Positions 1 through 8,670 are shown, counted from the first letter of the stretch. The stretch is DNA of 64,000 nucleotides from Pseudomonadota bacterium (GCA_020161615.1 JAIUPD010000002.1:124001-188000); one strand, 5' to 3'. A program made the numbers and translations. Notes: generated by a model from the sequence alone, not told the origin.

Positions 1-194
1 TCATCGCGCTGAGCGAGGTGGGCGTGACCTATGCCTTCCGCAAGTTCTTTGAATACCTGCTGCCCGAAAGCCTGGAGCCGCAGGGGCTGATGCAACTCCT
101 CTCCACCGACTACAAGTTCGCGGTCAGCTTCGTGCTGCTGGTGCTTGTGCTGCTGTTCCGCCCGACCGGGCTCTTCAAGGGGCAATCCGTATGA
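1..194 (+). CDS. livH: Branched-chain amino-acid ABC transporter permease LivH, C-terminal part (partial)
   Basis: The open frame enters from the left edge and gives the last 63 or so residues of an integral membrane protein, ending in a hydrophobic helix followed by RPTGLFKG, the usual C-terminus of LivH permeases. LivH pairs with LivM to form the membrane channel of the high-affinity branched-chain amino-acid (or related amide/urea) ABC importer. Its stop codon overlaps the start of livM (ATGA), so the two are translationally coupled. The substrate cannot be read from this fragment; the binding protein and ATPase genes are not in the window and probably lie to the left. Confidence 0.85.
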   Translation, partial: IALSEVGVTYAFRKFFEYLLPESLEPQGLMQLLSTDYKFAVSFVLLVLVLLFRPTGLFKGQSV

Positions 195-1492
195 GCGCGA
201 AGAACACCTCCTATTTCCTCATCATGGCGGTGCTGCTGGTCTTGGTCGGCTGGCTGCAGAGCCCCTCGGTCGCCATGGGCCTGGTCAACATGTGCCTGAT
301 CTCGGCGATCATGGCGCTGGGCGTGAACATCCAATGGGGCTATGCCGGGCTCTTCTCGGTCGGCACGATGGGTTTCGTGGCGCTGGGCGGGTTGGCCACG
401 GTGCTGACCTCGATGCCGCCGGTGCATGACGCCTGGGCGGCGGGCGGCCTCAGGGCGATCTTCGGCATCCTGATCGGGGTCGCGGCCATCGCGCTCAGCG
501 TCGTCGTCTACCGGCGGATGCCAAAGGGCTGGGCCCGGGCCGCGGTGCTGCTGGTCGTGGTGGTTGGCGGCTTTTTCCTCTACCGCGCAGTGCTGGACCC
601 GGCGGTCAACGCGATCGAGGGCACCAATACCGCCGTCGCGGGCTATCTGGGCGGCGCCGGTCTTCCGATCTTCGTCAGCTGGATCGTCGGCGGGCTGCTG
701 GCGGCGGGCGCGGCCTGGGTGATCGGCAAGATCAGCCTCGGCCTCAGGTCCGATTACCTGGCCATCGCCACGCTGGGCATCGCCGAGACGATCATCGCCG
801 TCCTGAAGAACGAGGATTGGCTCTCGCGCGGGGTGCGCAACGTGAACGGCCTGCCGCGCGCGCCGATCCCCTACGAGGTCAGCCTGCAGAGCAACCCCGA
901 TTTCATCGCCTGGGCCTCGTGGTTCGGGCTGGAACCGGCCGAGGCCTCGTCCCTCTTCGTGAAGGCCTGTTTCGCGCTGACCTTCATTGTTGTGCTGGGC
1001 GTCATCATGTGGCTGTCGGAACGCGCCTGGCGCTCGCCCTGGGGGCGGATGATGCGCGCGATCCGCGACAATGAAACCGCGGCCCGGGCCATGGGCAAGG
1101 ATGTGACCAAGCGCCACCTGCAGGTGTTCATCCTGGGTTCGGCGGTCTGCGGGCTGGCGGGTGCGATGCTGACCACGCTGGACGGGCTGTTCACGCCCGG
1201 CTCGTACCAGCCCCTGCGCTTCACCTTCCTGATCTGGGTGATGGTGATCGTCGGCGGGTCCGGGAACAATTGGGGGGCCGTGCTGGGTGGCTTCCTGATT
1301 TGGTTCCTCTGGGTCGAGGTCGAGCCGATCGGCCTGTGGCTGATGGGCTGGATCACCGCCCCCCTGCCGGCGGACAGCTTCCTGCGGACGCATCTGCTGG
1401 ACAGCGCGGCGCATATGCGGCTCCTGACCATGGGGCTGATCCTGCTGCTGGTCCTGCGTTTCGCGCCGAGGGGGCTGATCCCGGAGAAGTAG
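191..1492 (+). CDS. livM: Branched-chain amino-acid ABC transporter permease LivM
   Basis: A 433-residue polytopic membrane protein with about ten hydrophobic segments. It has the LivM-type early motif around NIQWGYAGLFSVG, the conserved SDYLAIATLGIAE stretch near the middle, the cytoplasmic EAA-like loop around MMRAIRDNETAARAMG, and the C-terminal RFAPRGLIPEK ending. It is the second permease of the Liv-type importer. The start overlaps the stop of livH by four bases. It is longer than the E. coli protein core because of an extra hydrophobic insert at about residues 85-160. The gene is followed at once by a strong terminator, so livG/livF do not follow as they do in many genomes. Confidence 0.9.
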   Translation: MSAKNTSYFLIMAVLLVLVGWLQSPSVAMGLVNMCLISAIMALGVNIQWGYAGLFSVGTMGFVALGGLATVLTSMPPVHDAWAAGGLRAIFGILIGVAAIALSVVVYRRMPKGWARAAVLLVVVVGGFFLYRAVLDPAVNAIEGTNTAVAGYLGGAGLPIFVSWIVGGLLAAGAAWVIGKISLGLRSDYLAIATLGIAETIIAVLKNEDWLSRGVRNVNGLPRAPIPYEVSLQSNPDFIAWASWFGLEPAEASSLFVKACFALTFIVVLGVIMWLSERAWRSPWGRMMRAIRDNETAARAMGKDVTKRHLQVFILGSAVCGLAGAMLTTLDGLFTPGSYQPLRFTFLIWVMVIVGGSGNNWGAVLGGFLIWFLWVEVEPIGLWLMGWITAPLPADSFLRTHLLDSAAHMRLLTMGLILLLVLRFAPRGLIPEK

Positions 1493-1515
1493 CGTTTTCC
1501 GGCGCGTGACAGGGA

Positions 1516-1542
1516 AGGGCCCGTGCCGGTGGTACGGGCCCT
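1516..1542 (+). terminator. Rho-independent-like hairpin after livM
   Basis: A perfect 9-bp stem (1516-1524 pairing with 1534-1542) is extended by three more pairs around a 3-base loop. It lies 24 bases after the livM stop and is followed by an A/T-rich ATTCAATC rather than a pure T tract. It separates the Liv genes from the convergent XRE-cupin gene. Confidence 0.7.
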
Positions 1543-1562
1543 ATTCAATCGGGGCGCGCGAC

Positions 1563-1588
1563 GGCGGGATGAAATCCCACCCTACGGG
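1563..1588 (+). repeat. Dispersed palindromic repeat, GGGATGAAATCCC type, copy 1
   Basis: The core is GGCGGGAT-GAA-ATCCCACC, an 8-bp stem around GAA with one G:T-type mismatch, followed by CTACGGG. The same unit occurs twice more, as a facing pair at 25927-25951 and 25996-26019. Here it sits between the convergent livM and XRE-cupin genes, so it may help terminate transcription from both sides. Confidence 0.7.
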
Positions 1589-1624
1589 GCGGGGCCGGTG
1601 CGGGCGAGCACGCGCCCTGCGGGG

Positions 1625-2251
1625 TCAGGCGCCGCTTTCCGATTCGGTGCAGACCACCAGGATCCGGGCATCCACCGCCCCGGCCGAGGCATAGAGATGC
1701 CCGCGCGAACTGTCGAAATAGAGCGAATCGCCCTGCCTGAGCAGCACCGGCGCCTTCCCTTCGGCGAAGACCGTGACCGCGCCTTCCAGCACCAGCAGGA
1801 ATTCCTGGCCCGGATGGCGGACGAAATCGTCGAAATCCATCAGGTCATGGGCCTTGAGCGTGCCCATCATCGGCACCATCGCCTTGTTGCGGATCTCGGG
1901 GAACAGCATTTCGTAGACGTAGTTCCGCGTCTCCTGCTTCTGGAACACGCCCTTCGGCGCCACGGCGAAACTGCCGGGCGCGAAGACCGCGCCCTCGGCG
2001 GTGAAGAACTCAGCCATGTCCACGCCGATTCCCCGCGCCAGCGCGAGCATCCGGTCGTAGGTCAGCGACATCAGCCCCCGCTCGGCCTTGGAAATGGTCG
2101 AGACGGCCAGGCCCGACCGCTCGGCCAACTGTGCCAGCGTCCAGCCGCGGGCAAGGCGCAACTCCTTCAACCGGCTGCCGAATTCGGCGCGCTGGCTGTC
2201 AGCCATCTCGGTCGGATCGGGGCGGGCCAGGGCGCGGTTTCTGGGCGACAT
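1625..2251 (-). CDS. XRE-family transcriptional regulator with C-terminal cupin domain (PuuR-like)
   Basis: This 208-residue protein has an N-terminal helix-turn-helix of the XRE/Cro type at about residues 20-75, with the typical LKELRLARGWTLAQLAE and SGLAVSTISKAERG. A C-terminal cupin barrel at about 125-200 contains LVLEGAVTVFAEG and LRQGDSLYFDS. Regulators with this layout usually sense a small metabolite in the cupin and repress an adjacent catabolic operon. It is transcribed away from the D-amino-acid dehydrogenase/TRAP operon, and a large palindrome lies in the shared promoter region. The ATG at 2251 was chosen because the reading frame upstream runs through that palindrome and has no family-like sequence. 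Confidence 0.85.
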   Translation of the reverse strand: MSPRNRALARPDPTEMADSQRAEFGSRLKELRLARGWTLAQLAERSGLAVSTISKAERGLMSLTYDRMLALARGIGVDMAEFFTAEGAVFAPGSFAVAPKGVFQKQETRNYVYEMLFPEIRNKAMVPMMGTLKAHDLMDFDDFVRHPGQEFLLVLEGAVTVFAEGKAPVLLRQGDSLYFDSSRGHLYASAGAVDARILVVCTESESGA

Positions 2252-2289
2252 GCGGTGATCATACGCGCAACCATGACGCGCGCAATTAA

Positions 2290-2327
2290 TTTTCGTATCG
2301 GAAAAATTCTTCTTTCTGATGCGAAAA
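2290..2327. promoter_or_regulatory. Palindromic operator between the XRE-cupin regulator and the dauA-like operon
   Basis: Two 15-base arms (2290-2304 and 2313-2327) form an imperfect inverted repeat with 13 of 15 matching positions around an 8-base spacer; the outer parts are TTTTCG and CGAAAA. The region is sharply A/T-rich against a GC-rich background and lies 34 bases before the dauA-like start and 39 bases before the regulator start. It is the obvious candidate binding site for the XRE-cupin regulator, controlling both directions. This is inferred from symmetry and position only. Confidence 0.6.
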
Positions 2328-2360
2328 TCCGTGCTAGCGTGAGGCAGGGGAAGGTGCACG

Positions 2361-3494
2361 ATGGGCTCAACGGGACATCACAGGGGGATCGTCGTGATCG
2401 GCGCCGGGATTGCCGGAGCCTCGGTCGCGGCCGAACTGGCGGCGGCGGGGCAGGACGTTCTGCTGCTGGAACGCGAAAGCGCGCCGGGCTACCACACGAC
2501 CGGGCGCTCGGCCGCGCTGTACACCCCGAGCTACGGCCCGCCGGTGATCCGCGCCCTGACGCGCGCTTCGGCCTCGGCCTTCAACGCGGGCCCCACGGCA
2601 GAGCGTCCGCATCCGTTGCTGCGCCCCCGGGATGTGCTCTTCATCGCCAGGGCCGACCAGATCGACAGCCTCGAGGCCGCCGCCGCCGATCTGCCCGTCA
2701 CCCGGCTGGGGCCTGCGCAGGCGCGGGCGATGCTGCCGCTGCTGCGCGAAGATTACCTCGCCGGCGCGCTGCACGATGCGGGCTCGGCCGATATCGACGT
2801 CGAGGCGCTGCACCGCCAGTTCCTGCGGGCGCTGACCGCCCATGGCGGCGACCTGCGGCTCAGGGCCGAGGTGACCGCGATCACCCGCGAGGGCGCCGGC
2901 TGGCGTATCGCCACGCCCCAGGGCGAGGTCACGGGCGAGATGCTGGTCAATGCCTCGGGCGCCTGGGCCGACGCGATCGCCCTCATGGCCGGGGTGGCGC
3001 CGGTGGGTCTGGTGCCGAAGCGGCGCACGGCGATGCTGGTGGCGCCGCCCGCCGGGCAGAATGTGGATGATTGGCCGATGGTCGTGGATATCGACGAAAC
3101 CTTCTATCTGCGCCCCGACGCGGGCAAGCTGCTGCTCTCGCCTGCCGACGAAACGCCCTCCGAGCCCTGCGACGCCCAGCCCGACGAATGGGATGTGGCG
3201 GTCTGCATCGACCGGGTGCAGCAGGCGGTGGACCTGCCGGTGCGGCGGGTCGAGCATAAATGGGCGGGGCTTCGGTCCTTCGTCGCCGACAAGGCGCCGG
3301 TCGTGGGCCATGCGCCCGATGCCCCGGGCTTCGTCTGGGTGGCGGGGCAGGGGGGCTACGGCATCCAGACCGCGCCCGCCCTGGGTCGCGCCGCGGCGGC
3401 GCTGGCGCTGGGCCAGCCGATCCCGCAGGACATCGCCGACCAGGGGGTCCGGGCCGAGGCACTCGCCCCCCGCCGCCAGGCGCTTGCCGCATGA
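2361..3494 (+). CDS. FAD-dependent D-amino-acid dehydrogenase, D-arginine dehydrogenase (DauA)-like
   Basis: A 377-residue flavoprotein of the DAO family with the FAD dinucleotide motif GAGIAG at residues 14-19. It closely resembles Pseudomonas D-arginine dehydrogenase as remembered: GYHTTGRSAA after the FAD fold, PKRRTAM, DETFYLRPDAGKLLLSPADE, WAGLRSFVAD and GGYGIQT near the end. This family oxidises D-amino acids to 2-oxo acids and ammonia, passing electrons to a non-oxygen acceptor. The tyrosine and two arginines that hold the substrate carboxylate appear kept. The residues matching His48 and Glu87 of the Pseudomonas enzyme appear to be Leu and Val, so a different side-chain preference is likely. 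It is first in a six-gene overlapping operon, and its stop overlaps the TRAP permease start. Confidence 0.82.
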   Translation: MGSTGHHRGIVVIGAGIAGASVAAELAAAGQDVLLLERESAPGYHTTGRSAALYTPSYGPPVIRALTRASASAFNAGPTAERPHPLLRPRDVLFIARADQIDSLEAAAADLPVTRLGPAQARAMLPLLREDYLAGALHDAGSADIDVEALHRQFLRALTAHGGDLRLRAEVTAITREGAGWRIATPQGEVTGEMLVNASGAWADAIALMAGVAPVGLVPKRRTAMLVAPPAGQNVDDWPMVVDIDETFYLRPDAGKLLLSPADETPSEPCDAQPDEWDVAVCIDRVQQAVDLPVRRVEHKWAGLRSFVADKAPVVGHAPDAPGFVWVAGQGGYGIQTAPALGRAAAALALGQPIPQDIADQGVRAEALAPRRQALAA

Positions 3495-4777
3495 TCTGGG
3501 CGGTCCCCCTCCTGGGTGCGGTGCTGCTGGGGTCGGGCCTGGCCATCGCCTATGTCATCGGCGGCGCCACGGTGGTGGCCTTCTTCGCCGCCGGGCAGGA
3601 GCGTTACCTCGCCGTCCTGCCGCAGCAGATCTTCTCCAAAATCGACGTCTTCGCGTTGATGGCCATGCCGCTCTTCATCCTGGCGGGCGAGATCATGAAC
3701 CGCGGCGGCGTGACCCGGGTGCTGATCCGGCTGGCCATGGTGATGGTCGGGCGGGTGCGCGGCGGGCTGGGGCATGTGAACGTGCTGACCTCGGTTTTCT
3801 TTGCCGGCATCTCGGGCTCGGCGGTGGCCGACAGCGCGGCGGTGTCGAACACGCTGGTCCCGGCGATGACCGAACAGGGCTACAAGCTGCCCTATGCCGG
3901 GGCGATCACCGCCGCCTCGTCGATCATCGGGCCGATCGTGCCGCCCTCGATCATCATGATCTTCTACGGGGCGCTGATGGGCACCTCGGTCACCGCGCTC
4001 TTCATCGCCGGGATCGTGCCGGGTCTGTTGCTGGCCGCGGCGCTGATGGCCACGAACAGCTTCTTCGCCTGGCGCGACGATCACCCGCGGCTGACTCGCG
4101 CCGAGATCCCGCCGTTGCTGCCCACCGTCCTCAACGCGCTGCCCGCGCTGGGCATTCCGCTGATCATCGTCGGCGGGATCGTTCTGGGCTGGATGACGCC
4201 GACCGAGGCCGCCGCCGTCGCCGTCATCGCCGCCACGCTGGCCGGGATGTTCTACGAGCGTCTGGCGCTGGGCCAGATGATCGAGGCGCTCAGGCGCACG
4301 GCGATGCTGTCGGGATCGATCTTCATGATCATCTGCGCCGTCTCGGCGCTGGGCTATCTGGGCGCGCTGGAACGCCTGCCCGAGGCCATCGCCGGGTTGG
4401 TCACCGAAATGGGGCTGGGGCCGGTCGGCTACATGATCCTGCTCAACCTGATCTTTCTGGCGGCGGGCATGGTGCTGGACATCCCCGTGGCGCTGGCGCT
4501 GCTGGTGCCGCTGCTGGCGCCCGTGGCCATCGAACAGGGCGCCGACCCGGTGCATCTGGGGATCGTGCTGTGCTTCAATCTCTGCATCGGCCTGATCTCG
4601 CCGCCGCTCGGCGGTTGCCTCTTGATCGTGTCCACGGTGACGGGGCTCAATTACTGGCGGCTGGCGCGGGCGGTGCTGCCGTTCCTGGTGGTCGAGATTC
4701 TGGTGCTGGGTGTGCTGATCTGGCTGCCCGATGTGACGCTCTGGCTGCCCCGGACCATGGGGCTGCTGGGAGACTGA
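3491..4777 (+). CDS. TRAP transporter large permease (DctM family)
   Basis: A 428-residue very hydrophobic protein with the layout of TRAP large permeases. Recognisable parts are LFILAGEIMNRGGVT, GISGSAVADSAAVSN, IGPIVPPSIIMIFYGA, GWMTPTEAAAVAV and LISPPLGGCLLIVS. It forms the sodium-coupled transmembrane channel for a substrate delivered by the periplasmic DctP protein. The ATG at 3491 overlaps the stop of the dehydrogenase gene (ATGA) and gives the expected N-terminus at the first membrane helix. The large permease comes before the binding protein and small permease here, an unusual order for TRAP operons. Confidence 0.93.
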   Translation: MIWAVPLLGAVLLGSGLAIAYVIGGATVVAFFAAGQERYLAVLPQQIFSKIDVFALMAMPLFILAGEIMNRGGVTRVLIRLAMVMVGRVRGGLGHVNVLTSVFFAGISGSAVADSAAVSNTLVPAMTEQGYKLPYAGAITAASSIIGPIVPPSIIMIFYGALMGTSVTALFIAGIVPGLLLAAALMATNSFFAWRDDHPRLTRAEIPPLLPTVLNALPALGIPLIIVGGIVLGWMTPTEAAAVAVIAATLAGMFYERLALGQMIEALRRTAMLSGSIFMIICAVSALGYLGALERLPEAIAGLVTEMGLGPVGYMILLNLIFLAAGMVLDIPVALALLVPLLAPVAIEQGADPVHLGIVLCFNLCIGLISPPLGGCLLIVSTVTGLNYWRLARAVLPFLVVEILVLGVLIWLPDVTLWLPRTMGLLGD

Positions 4778-4811
4778 CCCAAGAACGAAACCAACAAGCG
4801 GAGGTAAGACG

Positions 4812-5774
4812 ATGAAAAAGATCCTTCTCGCGGCGAGCGCGCTCGCCCTGTTCGCCAGCGCCGCCTCGGCGCAGATCAAGATCTCGCTCGACAGCCCGCC
4901 CGATCTGCAGGGCTCGGGCAGCTATGTCTGGGCGCATGCCTTCTCGACCTATCTGAACGAACACGGCATGGCGGCCGAGGAATACCAGCGCGGCGCGCTG
5001 GGCGGCGATGACGAGGTGTTCGATCAGGTCAGCCAGGGCCTGGTGGAAGTGGGCCTCTCGCCCCTGGGCATCGTCGCCTCGATCGACACGCTGATCTACG
5101 GCCTGCGCCTGCCCTATTTCTTCGCCGACATGGCGACCGTTGACCGCGCGCTTTACGACAACGGCATGCTGGCGGCGATCAACGAGGGGCTCGACGGTTC
5201 GGGCGTGCAGGTGCTGGCGGTCAATACCGTGGGCCCGGCGACCGGCATCTTCAACACCGAGCGCCCGATCACCTCGATGGCCGATATGGCGGGGCTGCGG
5301 ATGCGGGCGCTCGATGAAAGCCAGATCCAGCTCTACGCGTCCTGGGGCTCGACCGGGACTGTGGTCAGCTGGGCCGAGGTGCCGAACGCGCTGCAAACGG
5401 GCGTCGCCAACGGCTATCTGAACCCGGCCTTCGTGCCGCTGCTCTTCGGCCATACCGACTTCATCAAGTATTTCACCCCGGCCGAAATCTCGCCCTCGCT
5501 GCGGATCATCATCGTCTCCGAGGATTGGTACGAGGGGCTGAGCGACGCCGACCGCGCCACGGTCGATGCCGCCGCTACCGCCGCCAACGAGGCGAACCGC
5601 GCCTGGCTGGAAACCCAGACCGGCGTGATCGCGCAACTCGAAGCCGCGGGCGTCACCGTTTCGGAACTCTCGCCCGAGGCGCGGGCCGAGTTCCAGACGG
5701 CCTCGGCCACCACCTACGAGACGATCGTCACGCCCGAGCAGCTTGCCCAGTGGCAGGCGGCGATCGCCGAATAA
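4812..5774 (+). CDS. TRAP transporter periplasmic substrate-binding protein (DctP family)
   Basis: A 320-residue protein with a Sec signal peptide (MKKILLAASALALFASAASA) and a mature part typical of DctP proteins. It has the conserved arginine region around DMAGLRMRALD, which normally binds the carboxylate of the ligand, then GVANGYLNPAFVPL. It captures the substrate in the periplasm for the DctM/DctQ channel. A good ribosome site (GGAGG) lies about seven bases before the ATG. The flanking amino-acid-processing genes suggest an amino-acid-like or N-substituted carboxylate ligand, but the sequence does not fix it. Confidence 0.9.
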   Translation: MKKILLAASALALFASAASAQIKISLDSPPDLQGSGSYVWAHAFSTYLNEHGMAAEEYQRGALGGDDEVFDQVSQGLVEVGLSPLGIVASIDTLIYGLRLPYFFADMATVDRALYDNGMLAAINEGLDGSGVQVLAVNTVGPATGIFNTERPITSMADMAGLRMRALDESQIQLYASWGSTGTVVSWAEVPNALQTGVANGYLNPAFVPLLFGHTDFIKYFTPAEISPSLRIIIVSEDWYEGLSDADRATVDAAATAANEANRAWLETQTGVIAQLEAAGVTVSELSPEARAEFQTASATTYETIVTPEQLAQWQAAIAE

Positions 5775-5801
5775 CGTCTCTGTTGGGGAAGGACGCGCGC
5801 G

Positions 5802-6344
5802 ATGATCGGCAAGGCGGCCCGCGGCCTGGACCGCGTTTCGGCAGCGCTCAACACCATTGCCCTCTGGGGCGCGGTGCTGGCGGTGCTGGTCATGGTCTAT
5901 GCCGCGGGCTGGCAGGTCATCGCGCGTTACCTCCTCTCTGATCCGCCGATCTGGACCGAGGAAATGGCCCGCCGCGCCATGGTCTGGGCCGGGATGCTGG
6001 GGGCTTCGGCGGCGTTCCGCGCCGGGGCCGACCCGGTTCTGTTCCCGGCCATGGCCGCGGTCCGCGGTGCGGCGGGCGGCGCGCTGGCAGCGATCCGGGC
6101 GCTGGGCGTCCTGATCTTTGTGGTGCCCGTCCTCTGGTACTGCCTCTTCGGTCCCAATATGAGCCTGTCGCGCGGGTTTCTGGGCCGCAGCCTCGGCCGT
6201 TCGGCCGAGATGCTGGACATTCCGATGATCTGGTTCACCGCGGCCGTGCCGGTCGCCTTCGCGCTGATCCTTGTGCATCTGGCGGCCCGGCTGGCGCTGC
6301 AGATGACGGGTCAGCTTCCCGCCCCTGCCCGGACTGCCCCATGA
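5802..6344 (+). CDS. TRAP transporter small permease (DctQ family)
   Basis: A 180-residue membrane protein with four hydrophobic helices and the small-permease signature WTEEMARRAMVWAGMLGAS after the second helix region. It pairs with the DctM subunit. The stop overlaps the start of the M81 peptidase gene (ATGA), so it belongs to the same transcript. Confidence 0.88.
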   Translation: MIGKAARGLDRVSAALNTIALWGAVLAVLVMVYAAGWQVIARYLLSDPPIWTEEMARRAMVWAGMLGASAAFRAGADPVLFPAMAAVRGAAGGALAAIRALGVLIFVVPVLWYCLFGPNMSLSRGFLGRSLGRSAEMLDIPMIWFTAAVPVAFALILVHLAARLALQMTGQLPAPARTAP

Positions 6345-7816
6345 AGTGCTTCATCGCCTGCCTTGCCACCGAGACCAACAGCTTCTCGCCCCTGCCCACC
6401 GGCATTGCCGCCTTCGAGGAGGGGCATATCCACCACGGCACCGCGACGCGGGGCGATCCCGTCTATTGGACCGGCGCGCTGCACCTGTGGCGCAAGGCGG
6501 CCGAGGAACGCGGCTGGCAGGTGGCCGAAAGCCTCGCCGCCTTTGCCCAGCCCGGCGGCCTGACCTTGCGCAAGGTCTATCAGGACTTTCGGGACGAGAT
6601 CGTCGCCGACCTCAAGGCCGCGATGCCGGTGGACGTGATCCTGCTGCAGTTGCACGGCGCGATGATCGCCGACGGCTATCCCGATTGCGAGGGCGACCTG
6701 ATCGCCGCCTGCCGCGCCGTCGCGCCGGAGGCGAAGATCGGTGCGCTGCTGGATCCGCATTGCCACCTGACCGAGCAGATGCTGACCCGGGCCACCGCCC
6801 TCATCTGCTTCAAGGAATACCCCCATATCGATATTCTGGAGCGCGGGGCGGAGCTGTTCGCCCTCCTCGCCGACGCGGCCGAAGGGAAGACCAACCCGGT
6901 GATGCGCGATTACGATTGCCGGATCATCATGGCCATGCCCACGCCCGAAGGCCCGATGCGCGCCTTCGTCGATGCCCTGACCGCGCGCGAGGCCGAGCCC
7001 GGGGTGCTGTCCCTGTCGCTGGCCCATGGCTTCCCCTGGGGCGATCACGAACGCACCGGGGCGAGGGCGCTGGCGATCACCGATGGCGACCCGGCGCTGG
7101 CCGAGAAGATGGCGCGCGAGATCGGCGAAAAGCTCTGGCGCGAGAAGGAGGCGATCTTCCAGGAGGTCCTGACCATCGATCAGGCGCTGGACAAGGCTGC
7201 CGGTCACAACCAGGGGCCGATCGTGCTGGCCGATATGTCGGATAATGCCGGCGGCGGGGCGCCGTCGGATTCGACCTTCCTGCTGCGCGCGATCCTCGAC
7301 CGCGGCCTGACCTCGGTCGCCTCGGGCATCTATTGGGACCCGGTAGTCGTCAGGCTCTGCGCCGAGATCGGCGAGGGCGCACAGCTGGCCATCCGGCTGG
7401 GGGGCAAATGCGGGCCGATGTCGGGCGATCCCCTGGACCTTAACGTCACCATCAAGCGTGTCGCCACCGGCCTGACCCAACGCTTCGGCAGCCTGCCGGT
7501 CACTCTGGGCACCATCGCCTGGCTGTCCATCGACGCGGGCACGGGGGACGAGACGGACGATATCGACCTAATCGTCAACGATACGAGGACCCAGACCTTC
7601 CACCCTGAGGCCTTTACCCAGCTCGGCATCGACCTGTCGCGGAAGCGCCATGTCTGCGTGAAATCCTCGAACCATTACCGCGCCGGGTTCGCGCCCATCG
7701 CCTCGGTCATCATCCCCATCGCCGCGCCGGGGGCGATCACCCCCGATTTCACCGCCATCCCCTACCGTCACCGGTCGCTGACCTATTGGCCGCGCGTGGA
7801 GAACCCCTTCGCATGA
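6341..7816 (+). CDS. M81 family metallopeptidase (MlrC / microcystinase C-like)
   Basis: A 491-residue protein of the M81 family. Visible motifs are ATETNSFSP at residues 9-17, HGAM at 105-108, an Asp-x-His metal motif (D138, H140, in DPHCHL), HGFPWGDH in the middle and DNAGGGAPSD near residue 300; an SSNHYRAGF stretch follows toward the C-terminus. MlrC, the best studied member, finishes microcystin breakdown by cutting linear peptides next to a D-amino acid; most bacterial members have unknown substrates. Placed between a TRAP importer and amino-acid dehydrogenases, it probably hydrolyses the imported compound to release an amino acid. It is coupled to its neighbours by ATGA overlaps on both sides. 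Confidence 0.85.
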   Translation: MKCFIACLATETNSFSPLPTGIAAFEEGHIHHGTATRGDPVYWTGALHLWRKAAEERGWQVAESLAAFAQPGGLTLRKVYQDFRDEIVADLKAAMPVDVILLQLHGAMIADGYPDCEGDLIAACRAVAPEAKIGALLDPHCHLTEQMLTRATALICFKEYPHIDILERGAELFALLADAAEGKTNPVMRDYDCRIIMAMPTPEGPMRAFVDALTAREAEPGVLSLSLAHGFPWGDHERTGARALAITDGDPALAEKMAREIGEKLWREKEAIFQEVLTIDQALDKAAGHNQGPIVLADMSDNAGGGAPSDSTFLLRAILDRGLTSVASGIYWDPVVVRLCAEIGEGAQLAIRLGGKCGPMSGDPLDLNVTIKRVATGLTQRFGSLPVTLGTIAWLSIDAGTGDETDDIDLIVNDTRTQTFHPEAFTQLGIDLSRKRHVCVKSSNHYRAGFAPIASVIIPIAAPGAITPDFTAIPYRHRSLTYWPRVENPFA

Positions 7817-8670
7817 CCAACTCGCTGATGCTGGCGCGCGACGCCTTTCTTTCGCGTTTTCCCGAAAAACGGATCGAGCTGGAAGGCCGCGACTGGGGCC
7901 TGATCGACACCGGTGGCGCGGGCGAGGCCTTTCTGTTCCTGCCCGGCACGCTGGGCCGCGCCGATATCTTCTTCGCGCAGATCGAGGCATTGGCGCCGCA
8001 TTGCCGCGTGCTGTCCGTCAGCTATCCCGACAGCGGCGGTGTCCCCGAATGGTCGGCCTCGCTGACCCTGCTGCTGGCACGGCTGGGGATCGCGCGGACC
8101 GCTGTGCTCGGCTCCTCGCTGGGCGGGTTCCTGGCGCAATATTTCGCGGCGCGGAATCCGGGGCTGGTCACCCATCTGTTCCCCGCCAACACCCTGGCCG
8201 ATGTCGGCGCCCCACGCACCCATCTGCCCTATTCGCTGGACCTGTGGCACGCCCCTATCGAAGACCTGCGCGCCGGGTTCGAGACCGCGATGAGCGCTGC
8301 GCAGGCGGCCTATCCCGACTGGGCCGAGATGTTCGATCTGCTGCTGACCGAGGCGGGGGGCCGGATCCTGGAGAACGAACTCCGCGCAAGGCTCGACGCG
8401 ATCAAGACCGGCCCCGTCCTGCCGCCGCTGACCAACACCGCCGACAGCGCCACCACCATCGAATCCGTGGACGACCCGCTGATCCCCCCGCCGATGCGCG
8501 ACGCCGTGCGGGCGCGCAACGCCCCGGCCGCCGGGTTCCGCTTCCTCTGGGGCGGGCATTTCCCCTATCTGCTGCGCCCGGCGCTCTATACCAACATCCT
8601 CACGGCGCGGCTGGGGCTGGAACCCCTGTCGGCGGATTGGGTGCTGCAGGACGGGATCTTTCAGGCATGA
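7813..8670 (+). CDS. Alpha/beta-fold hydrolase
   Basis: A 285-residue alpha/beta hydrolase with the nucleophile elbow GSSLGG near residue 99, the oxyanion-type FLPGTLGRADIFF segment near 42-54 and a late GGHFPYL that probably supplies the catalytic His. It weakly recalls the maspardin-like group. No signal peptide is seen, so it acts in the cytoplasm. The ATG at 7813 overlaps the M81 stop. Its likely role is cleavage of an ester, amide or thioester in the same pathway as the M81 enzyme; the substrate cannot be deduced. Confidence 0.75.
   Translation: MTNSLMLARDAFLSRFPEKRIELEGRDWGLIDTGGAGEAFLFLPGTLGRADIFFAQIEALAPHCRVLSVSYPDSGGVPEWSASLTLLLARLGIARTAVLGSSLGGFLAQYFAARNPGLVTHLFPANTLADVGAPRTHLPYSLDLWHAPIEDLRAGFETAMSAAQAAYPDWAEMFDLLLTEAGGRILENELRARLDAIKTGPVLPPLTNTADSATTIESVDDPLIPPPMRDAVRARNAPAAGFRFLWGGHFPYLLRPALYTNILTARLGLEPLSADWVLQDGIFQA

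Noticed and set aside
6341-7816. Microcystin degradation cluster (mlrABCD)
   Set aside because: Only an MlrC-family gene is present; mlrA, mlrB and mlrD types are absent, so the toxin pathway is not supported.
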